Part shown: one piece after another, positions 1-9,333 of the stretch | Position numbering within the stretch: position 1 is the first letter of the stretch | Layout: each line of letters begins with the position of its first letter | Source: Betaproteobacteria bacterium | GTDB taxonomy: Bacteria; Pseudomonadota; Gammaproteobacteria; Burkholderiales; Burkholderiaceae | Direction: 5' to 3' | DNA length: 64,000 bases | NCBI GenBank assembly: GCA_947453825.1 | Contig: CANGHN010000005.1 | Span: 26,531 to 90,530, forward strand | The notes under the pieces: model-generated | The model's database searches: none | Told to the model about the DNA's origin: nothing | Seen by the model: the letters and a program-made list of their open reading frames with translations, nothing else | Made by a program: the position numbers and the translations under genes

Positions 1-1
1 A

Positions 2-3000
2 CGGGATCATTGTGATGCCATGGTTTGTGCAATGTCTGCAGGTGATGTTACTAAGCTAACCAAAATTGGTAAGTTAGATATGAGTCAGCCAGCCAGTGGT
101 TTGATGGCTATGCTGAAAAAGCTGCGCCCCAGCGCTAAAGATAAGGACGGCAACAGCAAGAGTTCTACCGCTGGTGCAAAGCAAATGAAGATGTTGCGCG
201 TGATTCCTCAGATGTTGCGCTTTGTGCCTGGCACCGCCCAAGATCTGCGAGCATATTTTTTATCTTTGCAGTATTGGTTGGGCGGTTCTCAAGAGAACAT
301 GTACAACATGATGGTCAATCTCATCAATCGCTATGCTGCAGGATCGCGTGAGGCTTTGCGTAAAAATGCTAAAGCACTTGATCCAGTGGAATATCCAGAT
401 TCTGGCGTATATCACCCGCGGATGAAGAGTCGACTCAGTAGCAACTTGAGCGACTTACCTACGGTCATTCCTGATGCTAAAGCACGTGGTCGAGTAGGGC
501 TGTTGGTGCTGCGTTCTTACTTAGTCTCTGGTAATAGCGGTCACTATGATCCGGTCATTGCAGCATTAGAGGCGCAGGGTTTACAAGTGGTGCCTGCTTT
601 TGCTGCTGGCTTAGATGCTCGCCCCGCCATTGATGATTACTTTACAAAGGATGGTAAGCCAACGATTGATGCCATGGTTTCTTTAACGGGCTTCTCTTTA
701 GTGGGCGGCCCAGCTTATAACGATGCTCATGCTGCTGAAGAGGTGTTGGCTAAATTAGATATCCCTTACATTGCTGCTCACCCTGTCGAGTTTCAAAATC
801 TGGAGCAGTGGGGAGGTTCCGAGCGCGGCTTGCTTCCTGTAGAGAGCACCATCATGGTGGCGATCCCTGAGCTTGATGGCTCAACTATCCCGATGGTTTA
901 TGGTGGGCGTCCTGGTGCTTCAGGTACTACCTGCACTGGATGTCATAAGCACTGCTCATTTACAGATGACCATAATCCACAGGATATGTTTACCTGCACT
1001 GAGCGGGTTGGTATGTTGGCTGCAAGGGTTGCTAAGTTAGTTGATCTTCGCCGTTCAGAGCGTGCAGAGCGTAAGGTGGGCATTGTATTGTTCAACTTCC
1101 CACCGAATGCTGGCAATATTGGTAGCGCCGCTTACTTGAGTGTATTTCAATCTGTTCAAAATTTATTACTTGGCATGAAGGAGCGCGGCTATACCGTTGA
1201 CGTTCCAGAATCTGTTGATGAATTGCGTGACTCGATCTTAAAAGGTAACGCCCAGCAGTATGGTGCAGATGCCAATGTACACGCATTAATTCCGGTTGAT
1301 GATCATGTTCGTCGTGAACCTTGGCTAAAAGAGATTGAAGCGCAATGGGGCCCAGCCCCCGGTAAGCAACTTTCTAACGGTAGCTCAATCTTTGTTCTTG
1401 GTAAACAATTTGGTAATGTGCTGATTTCTGTACAGCCCTCATTTGGTTACGAAGGCGATCCGATGCGCTTGCTATTTGAGCGTGGCTTTGCTCCTACCCA
1501 TGCTTTCTCTGCTTACTACCGTTACTTGCGTGAAGATTTTGCTGCCACAGCAGTGGTTCACTTTGGCACCCATGGCGCACTTGAATTTATGCCTGGCAAA
1601 CAAACAGGTATGAGCGGTGCATGCTGGCCAGATCGCTTAATCAATGATCTACCCAATATTTATTTGTATGCATCCAATAATCCTTCAGAGGGCGCAATTG
1701 CAAAACGACGTTCTGGTGCAACCCTCATTAGTTATTTAACGCCTCCAGTTACTCAAGCAGGTTTATATGCCGGCCTTGCTGATTTGAAATCTTCCATTGA
1801 GCGCTTTAGATCTTTGGATGTAGATGCAGATCAGGAGCGTATGGATTTAGGAGATTTGATTCAGGCTCAGGCAGTAGAGATTGATCTATGCAAAGCAGAG
1901 CCTGTGTGGGATAAAGCAGATCTAGAGGGTTTACAAAATATCGTCAGCAATCTTTTTAATGAATTACTCGAACTTGAGTACACCTTAATTCCCCATGGAT
2001 TGCATGTAGTTGGAGCTGTTCCTCCTCTGGCCGAGCGCTTTGGTTTGTTAAAGGCCATGGCTGACGTTGCTTTAGATCATCCAGTAGAAGATGCCGTAGT
2101 AGAGGCGCTAATGAATGGTGAAAACTTTAGCAAAGTCATTGATGCCCATCCCAAGTTATTAGAACTTGGCACGCGCGAGATATTGGAAGATTTATTTAGC
2201 AAGATGGTGCAGTCCAATGAGCTGATGTCTGCCGAGACAGAAGTGGCTGGTATGTTAGATGCGCTAGATGGACGTTTTATCCGTCCAGCAGCAGGCGGCG
2301 ATGTGATGCGTAATCCCGAAGTATTGCCAACCGGCCGCAACTTACATGGTTTTGATCCATTCCGCATACCTAGCGTATTTGCTGTGAAAGATGGCGCTAA
2401 GCAAGCACAGCGAATTTTGGATAAGTACCGGGAAGATAGCAACGCTCTGCCAGAATCTATTGCGATGGTTTTATGGGGAAGTGATAACTTGAAATCGGAG
2501 GGTGGACAAATTGGTCAAGCGCTCGCATTGATGGGTGCTAAACCCCGTTTCGATAGTTATGGTCGTTTAGCTGGTGCGCAATTAATTCCTTTGAGTGAAC
2601 TTGGTCGTCCGCGAGTTGACGTAGTAATTACCCTGTCTGGTATCTTCCGCGATCTCTTGCCTTTGCAAATTAAGTTATTGGCTGAAGCAGCATTTATGGC
2701 TGCCTCTGCAGAAGATGAACCGCTAGAGCAAAACTTTATTCGTAAACATGCCTTGGCTTATCAAAAAGAACATGGCTGTGATCTAGAAACTGCGTCATTG
2801 CGTGTCTATGGAAATGCAGATGGTGCTTATGGTTCTAACGTCAGTAATATGGTTGAGAACAGCGTATGGGAAGAAGAGGATGAGTTAGCGGAAACCTATA
2901 CGCGCAGAAAAGGTTTTGCTTTTGGGCGCGCTGGCGTGCCCATTCAGAACAATGCTTTATTGAAGAGCGTTTTATCTGATGTGCAAATGACTTATCAAAA

Positions 3001-3538
3001 TCTTGACTCGATGGAGTTAGGTGTTACGACGATTGATAATTACTTTGACACCTTGGGTGGGATTACTAGAGCAGTGAAGTGCGCAAAGGGTGGGACCGAT
3101 ATTCCTGTATTTATTGGTGATCAGACAAAGGGTGAGGGTGCGGTTAGAACTTTATCCGAACAAGTTTCTTTAGAAACTCGTACGCGTATGCTCAATCCAA
3201 AATGGTATGAAGGCATGCTAGAAAGTGGGTATGAGGGTGTGCGCCAAATTGAGGTGCACATTACCAATACTATGGGGTGGTCAGCTACTACTGGACAAGT
3301 TCAACCCTGGGTTTATAAGCAGCTTACCGAGACCTTCATGCTTAACCCAGAAATGCGTGAACGTTTAGCAAAACTCAACCCGACCGCAGCAGCGCGTTTA
3401 GCAAATCGCTTGACTGAAGCGTCGCAACGAAATTACTGGCAGCCTGATGACGAGATGTTGAAGAAGATGCAAGAAGCAAATGATGAGCTTGAGGATCGCC
3501 TCGAAGGTATTTATGACAATAGTTCCTTGGCGGCCTAA
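2..3538 (+). CDS. bchH: Magnesium chelatase subunit H (5'-truncated by window edge)
   Basis: Large porphyrin-binding subunit of Mg-chelatase, which with BchI and BchD and ATP inserts Mg2+ into protoporphyrin IX, the first committed step to bacteriochlorophyll. The frame is open from base 2 (RDHCDAMVCAMSAGDV), matching the interior of the family, so roughly the first 60-odd codons lie upstream; the ATG at base 20 is internal. CobN/BchH hallmarks include the cysteine-rich CTGCHKHC stretch near base 930, the VVHFGTHGALEFMPGK segment near base 1555 and a TNTMGWSATTGQVQPW segment near the C-terminus. A 58-base gap separates it from crtE on the same strand. bchI and bchD are not in the window. The family call is secure. 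Confidence 0.97.
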   Translation, partial: RDHCDAMVCAMSAGDVTKLTKIGKLDMSQPASGLMAMLKKLRPSAKDKDGNSKSSTAGAKQMKMLRVIPQMLRFVPGTAQDLRAYFLSLQYWLGGSQENMYNMMVNLINRYAAGSREALRKNAKALDPVEYPDSGVYHPRMKSRLSSNLSDLPTVIPDAKARGRVGLLVLRSYLVSGNSGHYDPVIAALEAQGLQVVPAFAAGLDARPAIDDYFTKDGKPTIDAMVSLTGFSLVGGPAYNDAHAAEEVLAKLDIPYIAAHPVEFQNLEQWGGSERGLLPVESTIMVAIPELDGSTIPMVYGGRPGASGTTCTGCHKHCSFTDDHNPQDMFTCTERVGMLAARVAKLVDLRRSERAERKVGIVLFNFPPNAGNIGSAAYLSVFQSVQNLLLGMKERGYTVDVPESVDELRDSILKGNAQQYGADANVHALIPVDDHVRREPWLKEIEAQWGPAPGKQLSNGSSIFVLGKQFGNVLISVQPSFGYEGDPMRLLFERGFAPTHAFSAYYRYLREDFAATAVVHFGTHGALEFMPGKQTGMSGACWPDRLINDLPNIYLYASNNPSEGAIAKRRSGATLISYLTPPVTQAGLYAGLADLKSSIERFRSLDVDADQERMDLGDLIQAQAVEIDLCKAEPVWDKADLEGLQNIVSNLFNELLELEYTLIPHGLHVVGAVPPLAERFGLLKAMADVALDHPVEDAVVEALMNGENFSKVIDAHPKLLELGTREILEDLFSKMVQSNELMSAETEVAGMLDALDGRFIRPAAGGDVMRNPEVLPTGRNLHGFDPFRIPSVFAVKDGAKQAQRILDKYREDSNALPESIAMVLWGSDNLKSEGGQIGQALALMGAKPRFDSYGRLAGAQLIPLSELGRPRVDVVITLSGIFRDLLPLQIKLLAEAAFMAASAEDEPLEQNFIRKHALAYQKEHGCDLETASLRVYGNADGAYGSNVSNMVENSVWEEEDELAETYTRRKGFAFGRAGVPIQNNALLKSVLSDVQMTYQNLDSMELGVTTIDNYFDTLGGITRAVKCAKGGTDIPVFIGDQTKGEGAVRTLSEQVSLETRTRMLNPKWYEGMLESGYEGVRQIEVHITNTMGWSATTGQVQPWVYKQLTETFMLNPEMRERLAKLNPTAAARLANRLTEASQRNYWQPDDEMLKKMQEANDELEDRLEGIYDNSSLAA

Positions 3539-3596
3539 AGCATTTAAATACTCAGACCTATTTTTTTAAACCCGATACATCAATATAAAAATCACT

Positions 3597-4499
3597 ATGA
3601 GCATATTAGATCGAATCAATCAAAGCCTTGAAGAGGCAATGCATTTGTCCCAATCTAAGCTGGGTCCACAGCTACTCCAAGAGGCAATGCACTATTCAGT
3701 ATTTCCTGGTGGAGCTAGGATTCGTCCGCAACTATGTTTAGCTGTAGCGTCTGCTTGCGGTGATGATGATCCTGCCTTATCAAATGCTGCTGCGAGCGCA
3801 ATAGAGTTATTACATTGCGCCTCTTTAGTACATGATGACTTGCCTTGCTTTGACGATGCAGAGTTACGACGTGGAAGACCTTCTGTGCATACTGCCTATG
3901 GTGAGCGTATTGCTGTTCTTGCGGGTGATGCCTTAATCGTTTTGGCATTTCAGTGCTTAGCAAGCTCTGGTACTCGTTCGATTTTCCGTTTAGCGCCGCT
4001 AATGAACACTATTGCAATGAGTGTTGGGTCGCCCCATGGCATTGTTGCTGGCCAAGCTTGGGAGTGTGAGCCAAAAGTTGATTTGAGTGATTACCAACGT
4101 GCCAAAACAGGTTCTTTGTTTGAGGCAGCAACTGCCGCTGGCGCACAAGCAGCAGGTGCTGATGCCGCTACTTGGAGACCTCTGGGCGAGTGGCTTGGTG
4201 AAGCTTATCAAGTAGCTGATGATATTCGTGATGTGATTGCAGATCAGAGCGTTTTAGGCAAACCTTCTGGTCAGGATGTTGCCCATAATCGCCCCAGCTC
4301 CGCAAAAGATTTAGGCTTGTGCGGCGCAGTGCAACGTTTTGATGAGTTGGTTCAAAAGGCGATTGCCTCTATACCGCATTGCAAGGGCGAAAAAATGTTA
4401 CGCGGTCTAGTAAGGCAAGAGTCCGAGCGTCTAGTGCCATCAGATTGGTTTAAGGATACAGAGAGAAAAATTCTATTCCGCCAAACTAGTAATTCTTAA
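3597..4499 (+). CDS. crtE: Geranylgeranyl diphosphate synthase
   Basis: Trans-isoprenyl diphosphate synthase, 300 aa, that would extend IPP/DMAPP to the C20 diphosphate used by CrtB for phytoene and by BchG for the bacteriochlorophyll tail. The first aspartate-rich motif is HDDLPCFDDAELRRG and the second is YQVADDIRDV; the product-binding lysine region (AKTGSLFEAATAAGAQAAG) lies between them. It sits between bchH and crtF on the same strand, which argues for crtE rather than the housekeeping farnesyl synthase ispA, although sequence alone does not fix chain length. The ATG start follows bchH by 58 bases. Confidence 0.9.
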   Translation: MSILDRINQSLEEAMHLSQSKLGPQLLQEAMHYSVFPGGARIRPQLCLAVASACGDDDPALSNAAASAIELLHCASLVHDDLPCFDDAELRRGRPSVHTAYGERIAVLAGDALIVLAFQCLASSGTRSIFRLAPLMNTIAMSVGSPHGIVAGQAWECEPKVDLSDYQRAKTGSLFEAATAAGAQAAGADAATWRPLGEWLGEAYQVADDIRDVIADQSVLGKPSGQDVAHNRPSSAKDLGLCGAVQRFDELVQKAIASIPHCKGEKMLRGLVRQESERLVPSDWFKDTERKILFRQTSNS

Positions 4500-4538
4500 A
4501 TTTAATGCAGTTGTTTGCTTATTTATAAATTGCCATTC

Positions 4539-5672
4539 ATGGAAATGTTCTTCGATTGGCGAAATCGTCTGATTGCCTCACCAAGATTTCAACGTTGGGC
4601 TACGCGCTTTCCATTTACCCGCTGGTTAGTCAGAAAGCAAGCATCCGAAATCTTTGATCTGATGGCGGGCTTTGTTTACACCCAAGTCCTACTTGCCTGC
4701 ACCCAAATCAATCTGTTTGATGTTTTGGCTAATGGCGCCCTAAGCTTTGACAATCTTCAAAAACAAATCCCATTAAAGCCTGCTGGACTAAGGCGTTTGT
4801 TGGATGCGGCAGTTGCTATCAAGCTATTAGTCAAGCGCAGCGATGATCGCTATGCCCTCAGTATGTTGAGTGCCCCATTGGTTGGGAACATTGCGATTTT
4901 GGATATGGTCAAACACCATGCCGATTTTTATCGCGATCTTTCTGATCCCCTCGCCTTGTTACAAGGGGATGCCAGCTCTGCCTCTCTGAATGAGTACTGG
5001 CCCTATATCACCTCGGAAAAAGGTGCCGCGCCAGAAAACTTATCTGCTGAAAAGGTTGCCGATTATTCAAAATTAATGGCACATACGCAATCGCTCGTCA
5101 CCGATGAGATTATTGATGCCTATCCTATGGGTAAGCATCAAATGGTGCTTGATATTGGTGGTGGGCAGGGTGCGTTTATTAAAAGATTGGCTGCGCGCTA
5201 CCCTCATTTAGAGTTCCAATTATTTGATATTCCTGGAGTAGCGGAACTCTCAAATGCGCACTTTAAGGAAATTGGCTTATCAAACAGAGCGCGGGCCGTA
5301 GGCGGAAACTTTTTCCAAGATGCCTTACCCAAAGGTTGTGACTTAGCGACTTTGGTTCGGGTGATTTTTGATCATGATGATGTCCGGGTAAGGCAGTTGC
5401 TAGCCAACATATTTAATGCTCTTAATCCAGGAGGCACTTTATTGCTTGCAGAGCCAATGGCTGAGACCAAGGGTTTTGAGGCAATGGGACATGCCTATTT
5501 TGGGTTTTATCTACTTGCAATGGGTAGGGGAAGACCTAGAACTGAGGCTGAAATTAGGGCCCTATTAAGCGAAGCCGGATTTATTGGCATCACCTTATTG
5601 AATTCTTATATGCCATTGAATGCACAAATATTGCAATGCAACAAACCAAGTATTTTGGGCACGCCAAAGTAA
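4539..5672 (+). CDS. crtF: Hydroxyneurosporene/demethylspheroidene O-methyltransferase
   Basis: SAM-dependent methyltransferase of the CrtF family that methylates the C-1 hydroxyl of hydroxylated acyclic carotenoids in the spheroidene pathway. It has an N-terminal dimerisation/winged-helix part (FDLMAGFVYTQVLLACTQIN) and a Rossmann fold with glycine-rich motif VLDIGGGQGAFIKRLA at about residues 203-218, then the LVRVIFDHDD and LNPGGTLLLAEPM segments. The frame is open from a TTG at 4515, but ATG 4539 is preferred; no clear Shine-Dalgarno is visible, so the start is moderately certain. It is the last gene before the bchC operator region. Substrate is inferred from the co-resident crtC, crtD and crtA. 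Confidence 0.9.
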   Translation: MEMFFDWRNRLIASPRFQRWATRFPFTRWLVRKQASEIFDLMAGFVYTQVLLACTQINLFDVLANGALSFDNLQKQIPLKPAGLRRLLDAAVAIKLLVKRSDDRYALSMLSAPLVGNIAILDMVKHHADFYRDLSDPLALLQGDASSASLNEYWPYITSEKGAAPENLSAEKVADYSKLMAHTQSLVTDEIIDAYPMGKHQMVLDIGGGQGAFIKRLAARYPHLEFQLFDIPGVAELSNAHFKEIGLSNRARAVGGNFFQDALPKGCDLATLVRVIFDHDDVRVRQLLANIFNALNPGGTLLLAEPMAETKGFEAMGHAYFGFYLLAMGRGRPRTEAEIRALLSEAGFIGITLLNSYMPLNAQILQCNKPSILGTPK

Positions 5673-5768
5673 CTTCATCTAGATATCCGTATAGGTTATC
5701 AAAAATAGTGAATTTAGTAGAGAAAACCCCTAGATGACAAGTAGGCAATTAAGGATTAAAAACTAAAG

Positions 5769-5786
5769 TGTAAATATTTTTTTACA
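5769..5786. promoter_or_regulatory. Probable PpsR/CrtJ operator upstream of bchC
   Basis: TGT (5769-5771), 12 bases, ACA (5784-5786), inside a longer palindrome with 7-base arms GTGTAAA-N6-TTTACAC. TGT-N12-ACA is the established PpsR/CrtJ consensus. It lies about 33 bases upstream of the bchC ATG, at the head of the long bchC-XYZ-puf transcription unit, and ppsR is encoded in the same cluster. The 13-mer ACTAAAGTGTAAA at its left edge recurs at the puc site (39068-39080). Confidence 0.8.
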
Positions 5787-5818
5787 CATTTAATCAAAAA
5801 TTGAATGCCTACAGAGAC

Positions 5819-6766
5819 ATGACTGATACGTATCAAACCAGGGCAATAGTACTAGAAAAGCCAGAAAGCATCATTCTTGCCGATCTGGAATTAACACCGA
5901 TGACTCCCATCGACGTCCTAGTGGATATGGAGTGGAGCGGTATCAGTACTGGTACAGAAAAATTATTGTGGACTGGAAAAATGCCCAATTTCCCTGGCAT
6001 GGGTTACCCACTCGTACCTGGTTATGAGTCTGTGGGTAGGGTTGTTAAAGCAGGTACAGATTCCAGTCTTAAAGTGGGGCAAAGAGTATTTGTTCCTGGA
6101 GCGAAATGCTACGGTGAAATTAAAGGCTTGTTTGGAGGCGCAGCCTCACGAGTAATTGTCGATAGTAATCGCGTGATTGCCATTCAAGATCATTTAGGGG
6201 AAGAAGCCATCCTCTTTGCTTTAGCTGCTACTGGTTATCACGTTACTTCTGGTCCTGGTCAGGAGCAACCAGATTTAATTATTGGACATGGTGTATTAGG
6301 TCGCTTGATTGCGCGTATTGCCGTTGCTAAAGGTAAGCGTCCAGTTGTCTGGGAGGCCAATGCAGCGCGCCGAGAGGGCGCGGTAGGTTATGACGCAATA
6401 GATCCCAAAGATGATCAGATTAAAAAGTACAAAACGATTGTGGACGTGAGTGGCGATGCCAAGTTACTGGATACATTGATCAGCTGCCTTAGTCCTGGTG
6501 GTGAAATTGTTTTGGCTGGGTTTTATGACACGATTTCTTTCTCCTTCCCACAAGCATTTATGCGCGAAGCGCATATTCGAATTGCTGCACAGTGGGCGCC
6601 TGGAGATTTGGTAGCAATTAAAGATTTAGTGGAGTCCGGTAAATTGAGTTTGGATGGTTTGATTACTCACCGTTCCTCACCTAATGATGCAAATGCGGCC
6701 TATCACACGGCTTTCAACAATATTGATTGTTTAAAAATGGTTCTAGATTGGAGAAATCTGCAATGA
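5819..6766 (+). CDS. bchC: Bacteriochlorophyllide a dehydrogenase (3-hydroxyethyl to 3-acetyl)
   Basis: Medium-chain (zinc-type alcohol dehydrogenase-like) oxidoreductase that oxidises the 3-hydroxyethyl group to the 3-acetyl group late in bacteriochlorophyllide a synthesis. Family signatures are WSGISTGTEKLLWTGKMP, FPGMGYPLVPGYESVGRV and the nucleotide-binding IIGHGVLGRLIARIA. The frame extends to a TTG at 5801, but the ATG at 5819 (MTDTYQTRAIVLEKPE) fits the family N-terminus. Its TGA overlaps the bchX ATG (ATGA), indicating translational coupling at the head of bchC-X-Y-Z-puf. Confidence 0.95.
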   Translation: MTDTYQTRAIVLEKPESIILADLELTPMTPIDVLVDMEWSGISTGTEKLLWTGKMPNFPGMGYPLVPGYESVGRVVKAGTDSSLKVGQRVFVPGAKCYGEIKGLFGGAASRVIVDSNRVIAIQDHLGEEAILFALAATGYHVTSGPGQEQPDLIIGHGVLGRLIARIAVAKGKRPVVWEANAARREGAVGYDAIDPKDDQIKKYKTIVDVSGDAKLLDTLISCLSPGGEIVLAGFYDTISFSFPQAFMREAHIRIAAQWAPGDLVAIKDLVESGKLSLDGLITHRSSPNDANAAYHTAFNNIDCLKMVLDWRNLQ

Positions 6767-7770
6767 GTTCATCAGACATCCCAGCAACAGCAACAGTGCA
6801 ATTTATGGACCTCAGAAAAGAAGCTGCAATCGATCCTGATCCGGTTGCAACAGGTCCGGTGACCAAAGAAACCCAGATCATTGCGATTTATGGCAAAGGC
6901 GGTATTGGCAAGAGCTTTACCCTTGCAAATCTGTCTTACATGATGGCTCAGCAAGGTAAAAAAGTATTGTTGATTGGATGTGATCCTAAAAGCGATACCA
7001 CTTCACTCCTTTTTGGTGGTAAAGCATGCCCAACCATTATTGAAACTTCCTCGAAGAAAAAATTAGCGGGTGAGTCAGTATCGATTGGCGATGTTTGTTT
7101 TATTCGTGATGGTGTATTTGCGATGGAGCTTGGCGGACCAGAGGTGGGAAGAGGTTGTGGTGGTCGCGGCATTATCCATGGCTTTGAAACCCTAGAAAAA
7201 CTCGGCTTCCATGATTGGGGCTTTGACTATGTACTACTCGACTTTTTGGGAGATGTAGTCTGCGGCGGCTTTGGTTTACCAATCGCACGCGATATGTGCC
7301 AAAAAGTAATCGTAGTGGCCAGTAACGATCTGCAATCTCTCTATGTTGCCAATAACGTTTGCTCAGCCGTAGAGTACTTCCGTAAATTAGGTGGCAACGT
7401 TGGTGTAGCAGGTATGGTGATTAATAAAGATGATCTCACTGGCGAAGCCCAGGCTTTTGCAGAGAAGGCCGGCATTCCAGTATTGGCTGCGATTCCTGCG
7501 AATGAAGATATTCGTCGCAAGAGTGCTAGCTATGAAATTATTGGTCAGCCTGGTACTCAGTGGGCTCCACTATTTGAAGAACTTGCAACCAATGTTTCAG
7601 AAGCTCCACCAGTTCGCCCTAAGCCATTAAGTCAGGATGAGTTATTGGGCTTGTTCTCTTCAGAAGTGACTGGTCGCGATATTGTTCTCAAGCCAGCTAC
7701 CGTGAAAGACATGATGGGTAAAGACGAAGTCGTTAAGAAAACACTTGAAGTTATTTACGATCAAGCCTAA
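6763..7770 (+). CDS. bchX: Chlorophyllide a reductase iron protein
   Basis: NifH-like ATPase that supplies electrons to the BchY-BchZ catalytic protein of chlorophyllide a oxidoreductase (ring B reduction). The P-loop YGKGGIGKS is at about residues 43-51 and the cysteines for the dimer-bridging [4Fe-4S] cluster lie in GRGCGGRG and DVVCGGFGLP. The frame is open from 6727, but the ATG at 6763 overlapping the bchC stop gives the expected MSSSDIPATA start. bchY follows after 24 bases. Confidence 0.97.
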   Translation: MSSSDIPATATVQFMDLRKEAAIDPDPVATGPVTKETQIIAIYGKGGIGKSFTLANLSYMMAQQGKKVLLIGCDPKSDTTSLLFGGKACPTIIETSSKKKLAGESVSIGDVCFIRDGVFAMELGGPEVGRGCGGRGIIHGFETLEKLGFHDWGFDYVLLDFLGDVVCGGFGLPIARDMCQKVIVVASNDLQSLYVANNVCSAVEYFRKLGGNVGVAGMVINKDDLTGEAQAFAEKAGIPVLAAIPANEDIRRKSASYEIIGQPGTQWAPLFEELATNVSEAPPVRPKPLSQDELLGLFSSEVTGRDIVLKPATVKDMMGKDEVVKKTLEVIYDQA

Positions 7771-7794
7771 AGAGATAGAGAGCAATCTGCTGCT

Positions 7795-9333
7795 ATGACT
7801 AAAACGATCATTCCGATTACGCCAGAGGGAAAGTTAAAGACAGATCCTGCTTTGGGAGATGGTCTTGGCTGTCACTCTGGTGAAGCAGAGATGCTTGCTG
7901 CTGCTAAGGCAGCAGGTAAGTCTGAAACCCTGCAGCAATATGCAAAAGACTATCCTAAGGGTCCACATGACCAACCCCAAAGTATGTGCCCTGCATTTGG
8001 AGCGCTGCGGGTAGGTTTGAGGATGCGTAGAACTGCCACAATTCTTTCTGGCTCTGCATGCTGTGTATACGGATTAACTTTTACCTCCCACTTCTATGGT
8101 GCACGACGCAGTGTTGGTTATGTACCGTTTAATTCAGAGACATTAGTAACTGGTAAGTTATTTGAAGACATTCGTGATGCGGTTTATCAAGAAGCAGATC
8201 CTGAAAAGTATGACGCTATTGTCATTATTAATTTGTGCGTACCGACTGCCAGCGGTGTTCCACTTCAGTTATTACCAAAAGAAATTAATGGAGTTCGCAT
8301 CATTGGAATTGATGTACCAGGATTCGGTGTGCCAACTCATGCTGAAGCCAAAGATGTGCTTGCTGGTGCAATGCTTAATTACGCACGCAATGAAGCCATG
8401 TCTGGTCCAGTACAGGCACCACGCGCTGGTCGCTCAAGCAAACCAACCATCACCTTATTAGGTGAAATTTTCCCAGCAGATCCAGTTGGTATTGGGATGA
8501 TGATTGAGCCTATGGGCTTAGCTGTTGGTGCTTCAGTACCAACGCGTGAGTGGCGCGAAATGTATCAAGCACTCGATTGCGTAACCGTTGCCGCATTGCA
8601 CCCGTTCTATACCTCATGCATCCGTGAGTTTGAAGCAGCAGGACGCTCCATTGTTGGCTCAGCACCAGTGGGTTATGAAGGCACTGCTCGCTGGTTAGAA
8701 GCTATTGGTAAATCAACCAATACGCCACAAGACTTAATTGCCGCCGCACAAAATAAGATTCTTCCAGCTATTAAGGGTGTCCTTGCTGCGGCACCCATTA
8801 AAGGTCGAATTACTTTAAGTGGCTATGAAGGTTCAGAGCTTATCGTGGCCCGTTTGCTGATTGAGAGCGGTGCCGATGTCCGTTATGTTGGTTCAGCCTG
8901 CCCACGCACTCCTTGGAGCGATGAAGATCGTGAATGGTTAGAAGCCAAAGGTGTGCATGTTCAATTCCGGGCTTCCTTAGAACAAGATTTAGCTGCGATG
9001 AAAGAGTTCAAGCCAGATTTAGCAATTGGTACAACTCCAGTTGTACAAGCTGCTAAACAAGCTTCAATTCCGTCTCTGTATTTTACGAATTTGATTTCAG
9101 CAAGACCATTGATGGGGCCTGCAGGCGCTGGTTCATTGGCACAAGTGATTAATGCCGCGATTGGTAATCAAGCCCGCTTTGATGAGATGAAAGCGTTCTT
9201 TGGAGATGTTGGATCTGGATTTAAATCTGGTGTTTGGGAGAATGTCCCTCAAGACCGTCCAGACTTCAAGGCTGAAGTACGCCGTAAGTTGGAGAAGAAA
9301 ATCAAGAAGCGCAAAGCTGAGGAGATGATGTAA
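7795..9333 (+). CDS. bchY: Chlorophyllide a reductase subunit Y
   Basis: NifD-like catalytic subunit of chlorophyllide a reductase, 512 aa. It forms a heterotetramer with BchZ and holds [4Fe-4S] cluster ligands; candidates are the cysteines in [19 protein letters not shown] and [11 protein letters not shown] in the N-terminal third. The C-terminus is rich in lysine ([12 protein letters not shown]). The stop overlaps the start of bchZ (TAATG), so the two subunits are probably translated in a coupled way. Confidence 0.96.
   Translation: MTKTIIPITPEGKLKTDPALGDGLGCHSGEAEMLAAAKAAGKSETLQQYAKDYPKGPHDQPQSMCPAFGALRVGLRMRRTATILSGSACCVYGLTFTSHFYGARRSVGYVPFNSETLVTGKLFEDIRDAVYQEADPEKYDAIVIINLCVPTASGVPLQLLPKEINGVRIIGIDVPGFGVPTHAEAKDVLAGAMLNYARNEAMSGPVQAPRAGRSSKPTITLLGEIFPADPVGIGMMIEPMGLAVGASVPTREWREMYQALDCVTVAALHPFYTSCIREFEAAGRSIVGSAPVGYEGTARWLEAIGKSTNTPQDLIAAAQNKILPAIKGVLAAAPIKGRITLSGYEGSELIVARLLIESGADVRYVGSACPRTPWSDEDREWLEAKGVHVQFRASLEQDLAAMKEFKPDLAIGTTPVVQAAKQASIPSLYFTNLISARPLMGPAGAGSLAQVINAAIGNQARFDEMKAFFGDVGSGFKSGVWENVPQDRPDFKAEVRRKLEKKIKKRKAEEMM

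Noticed and set aside
2077..2442. 121-codon open frame on the minus strand inside bchH
   Set aside because: It lies fully antisense to a strongly conserved gene and its translation is low-complexity (Ser/Pro rich) with no recognisable domain; a shadow frame.
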